In this document: positions 6,521-12,999 of the stretch, piece by piece
Layout of the letters: each line of letters starts with the position of its first letter
How positions within the stretch are numbered: the stretch's first letter is position 1
Source of the DNA: Bacteroidales bacterium
GTDB taxonomy: Bacteria > Bacteroidota > Bacteroidia > Bacteroidales > Tenuifilaceae
Direction of reading: 5' to 3'
NCBI GenBank assembly: GCA_003531155.1
Contig: DQHR01000094.1
Location: 1-12,999 of the forward strand
Length of the DNA: 12,999 nt
Position numbers and translations under genes: made by a program
The notes under the pieces: generated by a model
Told to the model about the DNA's origin: nothing
Databases searched by the model: none
What the model saw: the letters and a program-made list of their open reading frames with translations, nothing else

Positions 6521-7781
6521 GCAAGAAGAAGAGATGATTCGTGAATTAAAATCGTTGGAGATAAACGCTCCTATCGGTTTATGGAACGAAATTGAATCTA
6601 CTCTTAAAGCACGAAACCGAAAGCGTACAATAGTGATTACAACTTGGGTTTCTGCAGCAACTCTTGCTTTACTTTTCTCTATTGGCGGATATTTTATACT
6701 CCAAAAAGAAACTATTGTTAACGAACCTCTCACAGCAAATACTTCAAATCAATCCACTACTGCAAAAACTGAAGATAGTATATCGGCAAACATCGAAGAT
6801 ACTAGTACTAAAACACTCGATAAGTCAATAAATATAAAGGAAAACACATCTTTACCTAGTCCAGAACAATCAGATTCTTCAATTCAGGAATTTGTTCAAA
6901 CAAAACAAGAACAATCTGATATTCCTCAGAGAATCAAATTAATTGAGCCTGAAAAATTAGATGAGAAATCTGTTATTTTAGATAAATTACACCTTAAAAC
7001 TTCAATTGAGAATAGGAAGTATGACCTTTTAGCCTCTTCCGATATTAAGGATAGTAAACGAAATGGTAGTTGGTACCTATCTGCATCAGGTTTTCCTGTA
7101 TACTCCTATCATTCAGCTGGTGTGGCAAATAAAACCGGAACAGAAAGGCAATCGGGCATTTCTTCATTTGGTGGAGCAATTTCAGTAAGGTATGAGTTTA
7201 GTAATAGAATTTCAATAGAGTCTGGCTTATCGCTAGGTTTTATGGGGCAAAAAGAAAAAAATCTTTATCTCTCTAGCTCTAAAAATCCAAGTTTAACGAT
7301 ACTAAGCACAAGTAATAATGAGTATACTAATAACTATGGAACACTGACTGCCTCGAACTCGGATTATACAATAGGCGCTGATGCTCCAATTAATAATCGG
7401 ATATCATCCGATGTAGGCGTATATAAAATAGATGCATTACAAAAATTTAGATACCTTGAAATTCCGCTACTTATAGCTAAAAACTTTAGCTACAAAAAAA
7501 TCAACCTTTTTGTAAAAGGAGGATTATCGGCAGGAGTTCTTGTTCAAAATCTTCTTAATTTACAAGGTCAAAATATTAGTTTAAGTGGGAAAACCACAGG
7601 AGTTGATAAATTTATAACAACAGCTATTACATCAGTTGGAGTTTCTATCCCACTTTTTAAGAGATCAAACTTGATAATTGAACCATCTTTAAAACTAGGA
7701 CTTAAGCCTCTTGAACATTCGAATACAAAAAGTTACCCTTTTTCATCTTATATCAAATTCGGAGTTGAAGTACCCATTTGA
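6513..7781 (+). CDS. Putative membrane-bound anti-sigma protein with C-terminal beta-barrel domain
   Basis: This 422-residue protein has three parts. A short N-terminal cytoplasmic segment (1-38, MNKQEEEMIRELKSLEI...) precedes one transmembrane helix (about 40-62). A low-complexity Ser/Thr/Glu/Lys-rich linker (63-185) follows. The C-terminal region (186-422) looks like an outer-membrane barrel of the PorT kind, with strands such as SWYLSASGFPVYSY, ISIESGLSLGFMG, FRYLEIPLLIAKNF and INLFVKGGLSAGVL, ending SYIKFGVEVPI. ATG 6513 overlaps the sigma-factor stop by 8 nt, implying translational coupling; another in-frame ATG exists at 6498. Position and topology suggest it sequesters the ECF sigma factor, but the cytoplasmic segment is short and shows no zinc-binding anti-sigma motif, so that role is inferred. 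The barrel-like part could instead be a periplasmic beta domain. Confidence 0.75.
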   Translation: MNKQEEEMIRELKSLEINAPIGLWNEIESTLKARNRKRTIVITTWVSAATLALLFSIGGYFILQKETIVNEPLTANTSNQSTTAKTEDSISANIEDTSTKTLDKSINIKENTSLPSPEQSDSSIQEFVQTKQEQSDIPQRIKLIEPEKLDEKSVILDKLHLKTSIENRKYDLLASSDIKDSKRNGSWYLSASGFPVYSYHSAGVANKTGTERQSGISSFGGAISVRYEFSNRISIESGLSLGFMGQKEKNLYLSSSKNPSLTILSTSNNEYTNNYGTLTASNSDYTIGADAPINNRISSDVGVYKIDALQKFRYLEIPLLIAKNFSYKKINLFVKGGLSAGVLVQNLLNLQGQNISLSGKTTGVDKFITTAITSVGVSIPLFKRSNLIIEPSLKLGLKPLEHSNTKSYPFSSYIKFGVEVPI

Positions 7782-7820
7782 TTTGCATTTAACTTCTTCC
7801 GAAAAAGCCTAAAAAAATAC

Positions 7821-7828
7821 TACCTTTG
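7821..7828 (+). promoter_or_regulatory. -7 element upstream of the lytic transglycosylase gene (TACCTTTG)
   Basis: TACCTTTG matches TAnnTTTG and is 55 nt before the ATG at 7884. No suitably spaced TTG was seen, so only the -7 half is supported. It lies between the end of the anti-sigma-like gene and this gene. Confidence 0.55.
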
Positions 7829-7883
7829 CGAGGTTTCCAAAAACAAAAGGATTGAAAGTATTGTTGTTTAAAAAAATCATTGT

Positions 7884-8858
7884 ATGAAGTTGGATTGCAC
7901 AAAGTGGAAGAGAATATCGGTTATTGGAACTATTTCATCCTTTTCTCTTATAATTATCATTTACATAATATTGACGGCTGATGTTGCTGGTTGTAGCGAA
8001 GTTTCAACTACTAATATCGCTAAACAAGATACATCTCTATCGCGAAATATGGCCTACCAAGTTTCTTTACCTGATACCCTTACATTTGCCAACGAGCAAG
8101 TACCTTTGAAATTTTTCGATGTGCGCGAAAGCCTTGATAGGGAATTGCAACTTAACACTTACTGGCATTCACAAACACTCCTATTGCTTAAAAGGGCAAA
8201 TCGCTTTTTCCCTGTAATAGAGCCAATACTGAAAGAGAAAGGAATTCCTGATGATTTTAAATATTTAGCAGTTGCTGAAAGCGCTTTGGCAAATGAGGTT
8301 TCTCCCTCACGAGCCGTTGGCTACTGGCAAATTCTTGAAAAAACGGGAAAAGAACTTGGATTAGAGATAAATAAGGACGTAGATGAACGATATAATATCG
8401 ATAAATCAACAAGAGCCGCTTGTAGCTATTTACAAAAGAACTATACAAAGTTTGGTAACTGGACCATGGCTGCTGCTTCCTATAATTATGGGAGTAACGG
8501 TATCGACAAACAAATTGACCGTCAAAATAACCAGAGTTATTACAATCTAGTTCTTGGAGAGGAAACGGGCAGATACTTATATAGAATTTTGGCTTTTAAA
8601 GTTATATTCCAGAACCCTAAAAAATACGGCTTTATACTCGATAAGAACGATTTATACCCTCCGTTAAAATATTATGACGTTGCTGTGGATTCAAGCATAA
8701 CAAATATTGCTCGCTTTGCCGAGCATTTTGAAACAAATTATAAAATGCTGAAAACGATGAACCCTTGGCTAAGGAGCAACACATTGCCTAACATTACCAA
8801 AAAGAAGTACATAATCCATATTCCCAATAAAGATTTTAGAGAAAATGTCTACCAGTAA
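7884..8858 (+). CDS. Membrane-anchored lytic transglycosylase (MltD-like, GH23) with LysM-like C-terminus
   Basis: It cleaves peptidoglycan glycan strands between MurNAc and GlcNAc, forming 1,6-anhydro-MurNAc, and acts outside the cytoplasmic membrane. The N-terminus is a hydrophobic helix (11-31) followed by VAGC (Cys37), which may be a lipobox as in MltD; otherwise the helix is an anchor. The SLT domain (about 105-245) contains the catalytic Glu132 in AVAESALANEVSPSRAVGYWQI and the AAASYNYG motif (196-203). Residues 264-314 resemble a degenerate LysM carbohydrate-binding module (YYDVAV...ITNIARFAEHF...MNPWL...YIIHIP). The 324-residue length is shorter than E. coli MltD, which carries more LysM copies. 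A -7 element precedes it, and uvrA follows 65 nt later with no promoter seen, so read-through into uvrA is possible. Confidence 0.88.
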   Translation: MKLDCTKWKRISVIGTISSFSLIIIIYIILTADVAGCSEVSTTNIAKQDTSLSRNMAYQVSLPDTLTFANEQVPLKFFDVRESLDRELQLNTYWHSQTLLLLKRANRFFPVIEPILKEKGIPDDFKYLAVAESALANEVSPSRAVGYWQILEKTGKELGLEINKDVDERYNIDKSTRAACSYLQKNYTKFGNWTMAAASYNYGSNGIDKQIDRQNNQSYYNLVLGEETGRYLYRILAFKVIFQNPKKYGFILDKNDLYPPLKYYDVAVDSSITNIARFAEHFETNYKMLKTMNPWLRSNTLPNITKKKYIIHIPNKDFRENVYQ

Positions 8859-8880
8859 AGATTTCGGATTTAATTACATA

Positions 8881-8915
8881 ATCTGATATCTAGAGTCTAA
8901 AATCTATCATCTAGA
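8881..8915. repeat. Degenerate short direct repeats upstream of uvrA
   Basis: ATCTAGA occurs at 8888-8894 and 8909-8915 (21-bp period), with partial copies (AATCTGAT, AGTCTAAAATCTATC) around them. The tract fills most of the 65-nt gap before uvrA and looks like a decayed simple repeat. Confidence 0.5.
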
Positions 8916-8923
8916 ATAAAAAA

Positions 8924-11767
8924 ATGAAAATTCTAAAGGGTGAAGCAGCAGAGGTTTCGGTTCAGGGTGCCAGAGTGCACAACCTGAAGAATATCGATGT
9001 AAATATCCCTCGGAATAAACTAACTGTAATCACTGGGTTAAGTGGAAGTGGAAAATCATCGCTTGCATTCGATACAATTTATGCAGAAGGGCAGCGTAGG
9101 TATATAGATACCATGTCGGCATATGCACGCCAATTTTTAGGTACAATGGAGCGCCCCGACGTTGATAAAATTTCAGGCTTAAGCCCAGTAATATCTATAG
9201 AGCAGAAAACTACAAGTAAAAATCCTCGATCAACAGTTGGAACCATTACTGAGATTTACGATTTCCTTCGTTTGCTTTTTGCCCGTGCCTCTACAGCTTA
9301 TTCGTACAATACTGGTGAGGAGATGGTTCGTTATAACGATGAGAAAATAGTAAACCTTATCCTTGAGAATTTTGCTGAGAAGAAAACTGGAATCCTTGCC
9401 CCCATTGTACGTGGACGTAAAGGACACTACAAAGAACTATTTGAACAGCTACGCAAAAAAGGCTACATCTACGCAAGGGTTAATGGTGAGATAATAGAGA
9501 TGCGCCCTGGCTTTAAACTGGATAGATACAAAACACATCATATTGAATTAGTTATCGATAAGATGAAGGTATCGGAACAGGACAGAAAACGGCTTTCAGA
9601 TTCGGTTGTAAATGCCATGGGACATGGCAAAGGCACTATCATGGTGCTTGATATGGACGCTAACACAAGTCGATACTTTAGCCGCCATTTGATGTGCCCA
9701 ACTACAGGCATTTCATACGATGAGCCAGCTCCTCATACATTTTCGTTCAACTCACCACAAGGTGCTTGCCCTCATTGCAATGGAATTGGAACTGTTAGTG
9801 AGGCTGATTTAACGAAGATTATTCCAAATCCAAAGCTAAGCATCAATAAAGGTGGTATCGAGCCATTAGGTCCTTATAAAAGTTCGCTTATATTCTGGCA
9901 ACTCGAAGCAATTGCTTCAAAACATGAATTTTCGTTATCAGATCCTATCGAAAATATCCCTGAAGAAGCCTTAAATATTATCCTTTATGGCTCTGAAGAG
10001 CAGTACAAGTTAAAACATCCTTCATTAGGGCTTTCATCATCGTACTTTCTGAGTTTTGAAGGCGTTGTAAACTTTGTTCAAAATCATCAAAACGAAGAGA
10101 TGAGCGGAAAAGGGCCCAAGTGGGCCGAGCAGTTCATTCGCCAAGTTAGCTGCCCAGTCTGCCATGGAGCGCGTTTAAAATCTGAATCGCTTTGGTTTAA
10201 GATTGATGGGAAAAGTATTGCCGAGGTATCGGCAATGGATATTGACGATTTATGGCAGTGGTTACAAGGTTTAGAAAATAGACTCAATAATCGCCAAAAG
10301 GCTATTGCAACCGAAATTCTTAAGGAGATACGAGAACGCATTAGTTTTCTTCGCGATGTTGGATTAAACTACCTGTCGCTTAATCGAAGTTCAGGTTCGC
10401 TTTCGGGCGGAGAAAGTCAGCGTATTAGACTTGCTACGCAAATTGGTTCAAAGTTGGTTAATGTGCTTTATATCCTCGATGAGCCAAGCATTGGATTACA
10501 TCAGCGTGATAACATTCGCCTAATCGAATCACTTCGGAACCTTCGCGATGCTGGCAACTCAGTTATTGTTGTTGAGCACGATGAGGAGATGATTCTATCG
10601 GCCGATCATGTAGTGGATATTGGCCCACATGCCGGAAGGTTAGGCGGTAAAATAGTTGCCGAAGGAACGCCTGAGCAAATTTCCAAAACCGATACACTTA
10701 CTGCAAAATATCTCAACGGAACACTATCTATTCCCACTCCCAAAGAGCGAAGGAAAGGTAATGGCGAAACGATTAACATTAAAGGAGCAAAAGGCAATAA
10801 CCTCAAAAATATTAACGTAGAGTTTCCGTTAGGAATGTTTATCTGCATTACAGGAGTATCGGGTAGTGGAAAATCAACTCTAATCAACGAAACATTACAC
10901 CCTGCCATAAGTAAAGTTTTATATAGATCGTTTCAAGAGCCATTAGAGTATGGGAAATTGATCGGACTGGAAAATATTGACAAAGTAATTGAGGTTGACC
11001 AATCGCCCATTGGACGGACACCAAGATCGAATCCTGCAACCTATACAGGTGTGATGACGGATATCCGTAAACTGTTCGAGATGACACCAGATGCTAAAAT
11101 CCGAGGCTACAAAGCGGGTCGATTCTCATTCAATGTAAAGGGAGGGAGATGTGAAACGTGCAAGGGTGCAGGAGTGCAGGTTATCGAAATGAATTTTTTA
11201 CCCGATGTATATATTAAATGTAAGGAGTGTTCGGGTTTACGTTACAACAGAGAAACGCTTGAAGTGATGTTTAAGGGTAAGAACATCAGCCAAATTCTTG
11301 ATATGAACATCAATCAATCTGTTGAGTTTTTTGAAAACATTCCTGCCATTTATCAAAAACTGAAAACGCTTAATGAGGTTGGGCTAGGCTATATTACACT
11401 TGGACAGCCCTCAACTACTCTATCAGGGGGCGAGTCGCAACGGGTTAAGTTAGCTGCCGAGTTGGCAAAACGTGATACAGGAAAGACACTCTATATCCTA
11501 GACGAACCCACAACTGGCCTGCACTTCGAAGATGTGAGAGTGCTTTTAGAAGTTCTAAATCGCTTAGTAGATAAAGGCAACACCGTTATGGTGATTGAAC
11601 ACAATATGGATGTGATAAAAACTGCCGATTATATTATAGATCTAGGTCCTGAAGGCGGTGCTGGCGGAGGAGAACTTATTTGTGCCGGTACCCCAGAGGA
11701 AGTGATGAAGAATAAAAAAAGCTACACTGCTGAATATCTCAAAAGGAATCTAAAAAGGGTACATTAA
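8924..11767 (+). CDS. uvrA: Excinuclease ABC subunit A
   Basis: UvrA is the damage-sensing ATPase of nucleotide excision repair; its dimer loads UvrB on lesions in the cytoplasm. The 947-residue length is full size. Both ABC modules are intact: Walker A GLSGSGKS (38-45) and GVSGSGKS (644-651), signatures LSGGESQR (493-500 and 833-840), and Walker B ILDEPSIGLH and ILDEPTTGLH. The C-terminal zinc module is complete (Cys743, 746, 766, 769). In the N-terminal module the first pair reads CPTT (Cys258, Thr261) instead of CxxC, while the second pair (Cys282, 285) is present; I believe this substitution is common in Bacteroidota UvrA, but this is from memory. A CPVC pair is at 410-413. The start ATG follows an A-rich leader. 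No obvious terminator follows; instead there is a short repeat tract. Confidence 0.97.
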   Translation: MKILKGEAAEVSVQGARVHNLKNIDVNIPRNKLTVITGLSGSGKSSLAFDTIYAEGQRRYIDTMSAYARQFLGTMERPDVDKISGLSPVISIEQKTTSKNPRSTVGTITEIYDFLRLLFARASTAYSYNTGEEMVRYNDEKIVNLILENFAEKKTGILAPIVRGRKGHYKELFEQLRKKGYIYARVNGEIIEMRPGFKLDRYKTHHIELVIDKMKVSEQDRKRLSDSVVNAMGHGKGTIMVLDMDANTSRYFSRHLMCPTTGISYDEPAPHTFSFNSPQGACPHCNGIGTVSEADLTKIIPNPKLSINKGGIEPLGPYKSSLIFWQLEAIASKHEFSLSDPIENIPEEALNIILYGSEEQYKLKHPSLGLSSSYFLSFEGVVNFVQNHQNEEMSGKGPKWAEQFIRQVSCPVCHGARLKSESLWFKIDGKSIAEVSAMDIDDLWQWLQGLENRLNNRQKAIATEILKEIRERISFLRDVGLNYLSLNRSSGSLSGGESQRIRLATQIGSKLVNVLYILDEPSIGLHQRDNIRLIESLRNLRDAGNSVIVVEHDEEMILSADHVVDIGPHAGRLGGKIVAEGTPEQISKTDTLTAKYLNGTLSIPTPKERRKGNGETINIKGAKGNNLKNINVEFPLGMFICITGVSGSGKSTLINETLHPAISKVLYRSFQEPLEYGKLIGLENIDKVIEVDQSPIGRTPRSNPATYTGVMTDIRKLFEMTPDAKIRGYKAGRFSFNVKGGRCETCKGAGVQVIEMNFLPDVYIKCKECSGLRYNRETLEVMFKGKNISQILDMNINQSVEFFENIPAIYQKLKTLNEVGLGYITLGQPSTTLSGGESQRVKLAAELAKRDTGKTLYILDEPTTGLHFEDVRVLLEVLNRLVDKGNTVMVIEHNMDVIKTADYIIDLGPEGGAGGGELICAGTPEEVMKNKKSYTAEYLKRNLKRVH

Positions 11768-11770
11768 CAA

Positions 11771-11818
11771 ATAAGTTGACAAGCTTATAAGTCGACAAGT
11801 GAATAAGTACAAACAACG
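11771..11818. repeat. Three-copy 16-bp degenerate tandem repeat after uvrA
   Basis: ATAAGTTGACAAGCTT (11771-11786), ATAAGTCGACAAGTGA (11787-11802) and a more diverged ATAAGTACAAACAACG (11803-11818) follow each other with a 16-bp period. GTTGAC in copy 1 can pair (one G-T) with GTCGAC in copy 2 around a 10-nt loop. The tract lies between the convergent uvrA and carbonic-anhydrase-like genes, where a terminator would be expected. Confidence 0.65.
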
Positions 11819-11837
11819 ATCAACTAACAACTGTCAA

Positions 11838-12353
11838 CTATTCCTTATACCAACCAGAATAAAACAAGTAGTTGCGAGCAATACGTTCGTTCATATCCTT
11901 GCTTTGAGTGGGATCAACAGTTTTTATGAACTTTGCTGGCACACCAGCATAAATGCTGCATGGCTCAACTACTGTTTTCTCCATGATTAGAGCATTGGCT
12001 GCAACGATTGCCCCCTCACCTATTACAGCATTATCCATTACGGTTGAGCCCATTCCAAGCAATGCACCATTCTTAACCTCGGCACCGTGAACAATAACTC
12101 CATGTCCAATGGAAACATCATCGCCAATGTTTAAAGTCGTTTTCTGATATGTTGTATGAAGCACTGCATTATCCTGAATATTAACACGATTTCCTATCCT
12201 AATGGAATTAACATCTCCACGAAGAACTGCGCCATACCAAATACTACAGTCATCGCCAATCTCTACATCACCAATGATAACAGCTGTTTCGGCAATAAAG
12301 CAATTTTTCCCAATTTTCGGGGTGATGCCCCTTAATGGTTTAATTATTGACAT
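11838..12353 (-). CDS. Gamma-class carbonic anhydrase family protein (left-handed beta-helix)
   Basis: This 171-residue protein is built of hexapeptide repeats (for example IGKNCF, IGDVEI, IGDDCS, IGNRVN, IGDDVS, IGEGAI), which form a left-handed beta-helix trimer. The three zinc-ligand histidines of the gamma carbonic anhydrase class are present at His66 (DNAVLHT), His84 and His89 (IGHGVIVHG), as are Arg45 and Asp47 of LRGDVNSI and Gln60. A C-terminal helix (MNERIARNYLFYSGWYKE) is typical. The length and lack of a signal peptide resemble the cytosolic YrdA/PaaY group, whose activity is often weak or unproven, so CO2 hydration is likely but not certain. It is transcribed alone, convergent with uvrA and divergent from korA. 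The stop is TAG at 11838-11840. Confidence 0.9.
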   Translation of the reverse strand: MSIIKPLRGITPKIGKNCFIAETAVIIGDVEIGDDCSIWYGAVLRGDVNSIRIGNRVNIQDNAVLHTTYQKTTLNIGDDVSIGHGVIVHGAEVKNGALLGMGSTVMDNAVIGEGAIVAANALIMEKTVVEPCSIYAGVPAKFIKTVDPTQSKDMNERIARNYLFYSGWYKE

Positions 12354-12662
12354 ATTATATGAATTTTTATGTAAAGTTAGTGATTTTAGTCAAGCCATGT
12401 TGCTATTTTAGGTGTTATGGCCTACTTCGTTTTTTTAATATTCATTCCCTAAATCTTTAATATTCTGATTAAAGTCATCCATAATGATGTTGTAAAATAC
12501 ATTAATAGATTCTTCTTATATTATAAAATAGTTAATTTTGTATCCTAATTTTTATAGCCTAAAAATGATTATTTATTTTGTTATCAATCAATTATGGGTT
12601 ATTTAATGATTCTAAAGTTAACTTTTTCGGTTAAAACTTTTCAAAATTTAATTTAATCTGAC
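12354..12662. other. AT-rich divergent intergenic region between gamma-carbonic-anhydrase gene and korA
   Basis: No convincing coding frame is seen in these 309 nt. It must hold the promoters of both divergent genes. A TAnnTTTG for korA is at 12533-12540; for the minus-strand gene only a near match (TAACTTTA, around 12377-12384) was found. TTTAATATTC is repeated at 12434-12443 and 12456-12465 (22 bp apart). A weak bulged hairpin lies at 12614-12640. Confidence 0.6.
12533..12540 (+). promoter_or_regulatory. -7 element of korA (TAATTTTG)
   Basis: TAATTTTG matches TAnnTTTG exactly. No TTG is present at the normal distance upstream (TTC at about 12510 is the closest). Use of this element implies a leader of about 115 nt. 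Confidence 0.5.
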
Positions 12663-12999
12663 ATGAGTGAACAAAAACAAGTCCTTGAGATCGACGAAGT
12701 GGTTGTACGCTTCTCTGGCGACTCAGGTGACGGAATGCAGTTGACTGGTACATTGTTCTCAGATGCATCAGCATTGTTTGGGAACAGTGTAAGCACATTT
12801 CCAGATTACCCTTCGGAGATCCGTGCTCCGCAGGGGACGATTGGCGGTGTCTCAGGCTTCCAAGTTAATATTGGAAGTACAAAGGTTAATACACCTGGAG
12901 ATTACTGTGATGTGCTTGTTGCAATGAACCCTGCAGCTCTTAAGGCAAATGCAAAGTGGGTTAAGCCCGGTGGTATGATCATAATCGATAGCGATACCG
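12663..12999 (+). CDS. korA: 2-oxoacid:ferredoxin oxidoreductase alpha subunit, N-terminal part (3' truncated by window edge)
   Basis: The first 112 residues are visible. They begin with MSEQKQVLEIDEVVVRF and contain the SGDSGDGMQLTGTLF motif, then PDYPSEIRAPQGTIGGVSGFQV and VLVAMNPAALKANAKWVKPGG. This is the gamma-type domain that opens the fused alpha subunits of 2-oxoglutarate (or related 2-oxoacid) ferredoxin oxidoreductases. The enzyme oxidatively decarboxylates a 2-oxoacid to its acyl-CoA and reduces ferredoxin, with the thiamine-pyrophosphate beta subunit (korB) expected just downstream, outside the window. In Bacteroidota this layout usually denotes KorA, but substrate specificity cannot be settled from the N-terminus. 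The start ATG follows an AT-rich leader without Shine-Dalgarno sequence. Confidence 0.85.
   Translation, partial: MSEQKQVLEIDEVVVRFSGDSGDGMQLTGTLFSDASALFGNSVSTFPDYPSEIRAPQGTIGGVSGFQVNIGSTKVNTPGDYCDVLVAMNPAALKANAKWVKPGGMIIIDSDT

Noticed and set aside
10606..10908. Minus-strand open frame opposite uvrA
   Set aside because: It overlaps essential UvrA motifs in antisense and shows no independent coding signal.
12614..12640. Hairpin in the korA leader (AAAGTTAAC pairing with GTTAAAACTTT)
   Set aside because: It needs a two-base bulge and is almost all A-T pairs, so it is too weak to call a riboswitch or attenuator.

Overview
The window looks like a chromosomal segment of an anaerobic Bacteroidota bacterium, probably of the order Bacteroidales or a close relative. 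Several things point there. The DNA is AT-rich. Start codons lack Shine-Dalgarno sequences. At least six gene starts are preceded by the Bacteroidota -7 element TAnnTTTG, two of them with a TTG exactly 19 nt upstream. PorT-like outer-membrane barrels, an ECF sigma/anti-sigma-barrel pair and a 2-oxoacid:ferredoxin oxidoreductase are typical of such anaerobes. No tRNA, rRNA, CRISPR array, transposase or phage gene was seen, so this reads as core genome.

Layout. 1-1030: the C-terminal tail of an unidentified upstream gene, then yhhQ (queuosine-precursor transporter) with its own promoter and a strong bidirectional terminator. 1040-1793: an outer-membrane beta-barrel protein on the minus strand with a consensus promoter. 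1941-3509: a two-gene unit encoding a membrane protein with an HELGH metalloprotease motif and an unrecognised soluble protein. 3566-4553: fabD (malonyl-CoA:ACP transacylase) with promoter and terminator. 4582-5811: a serpin lipoprotein on the minus strand. 5936-7781: an ECF sigma factor overlapping a membrane-anchored, barrel-ended putative anti-sigma protein. 7821-11767: a membrane-anchored lytic transglycosylase followed by uvrA, which has short simple repeats on both flanks. 11838-12353: a gamma-carbonic-anhydrase-like hexapeptide protein on the minus strand. 12663-end: the start of korA.

Most genes are single units or pairs with housekeeping roles: tRNA modification, fatty acid synthesis, DNA repair and central carbon metabolism. 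Cell-envelope functions (two barrels, serpin lipoprotein, transglycosylase, ECF sigma system) make up much of the rest. The least explained parts are the HELGH protein with its partner, the sigma/anti-sigma-barrel module with its odd predicted topology, the inhibitory-type serpin, and the 12-bp inverted repeat between the serpin and the sigma factor. I did not find convincing evidence of a wholly new system.
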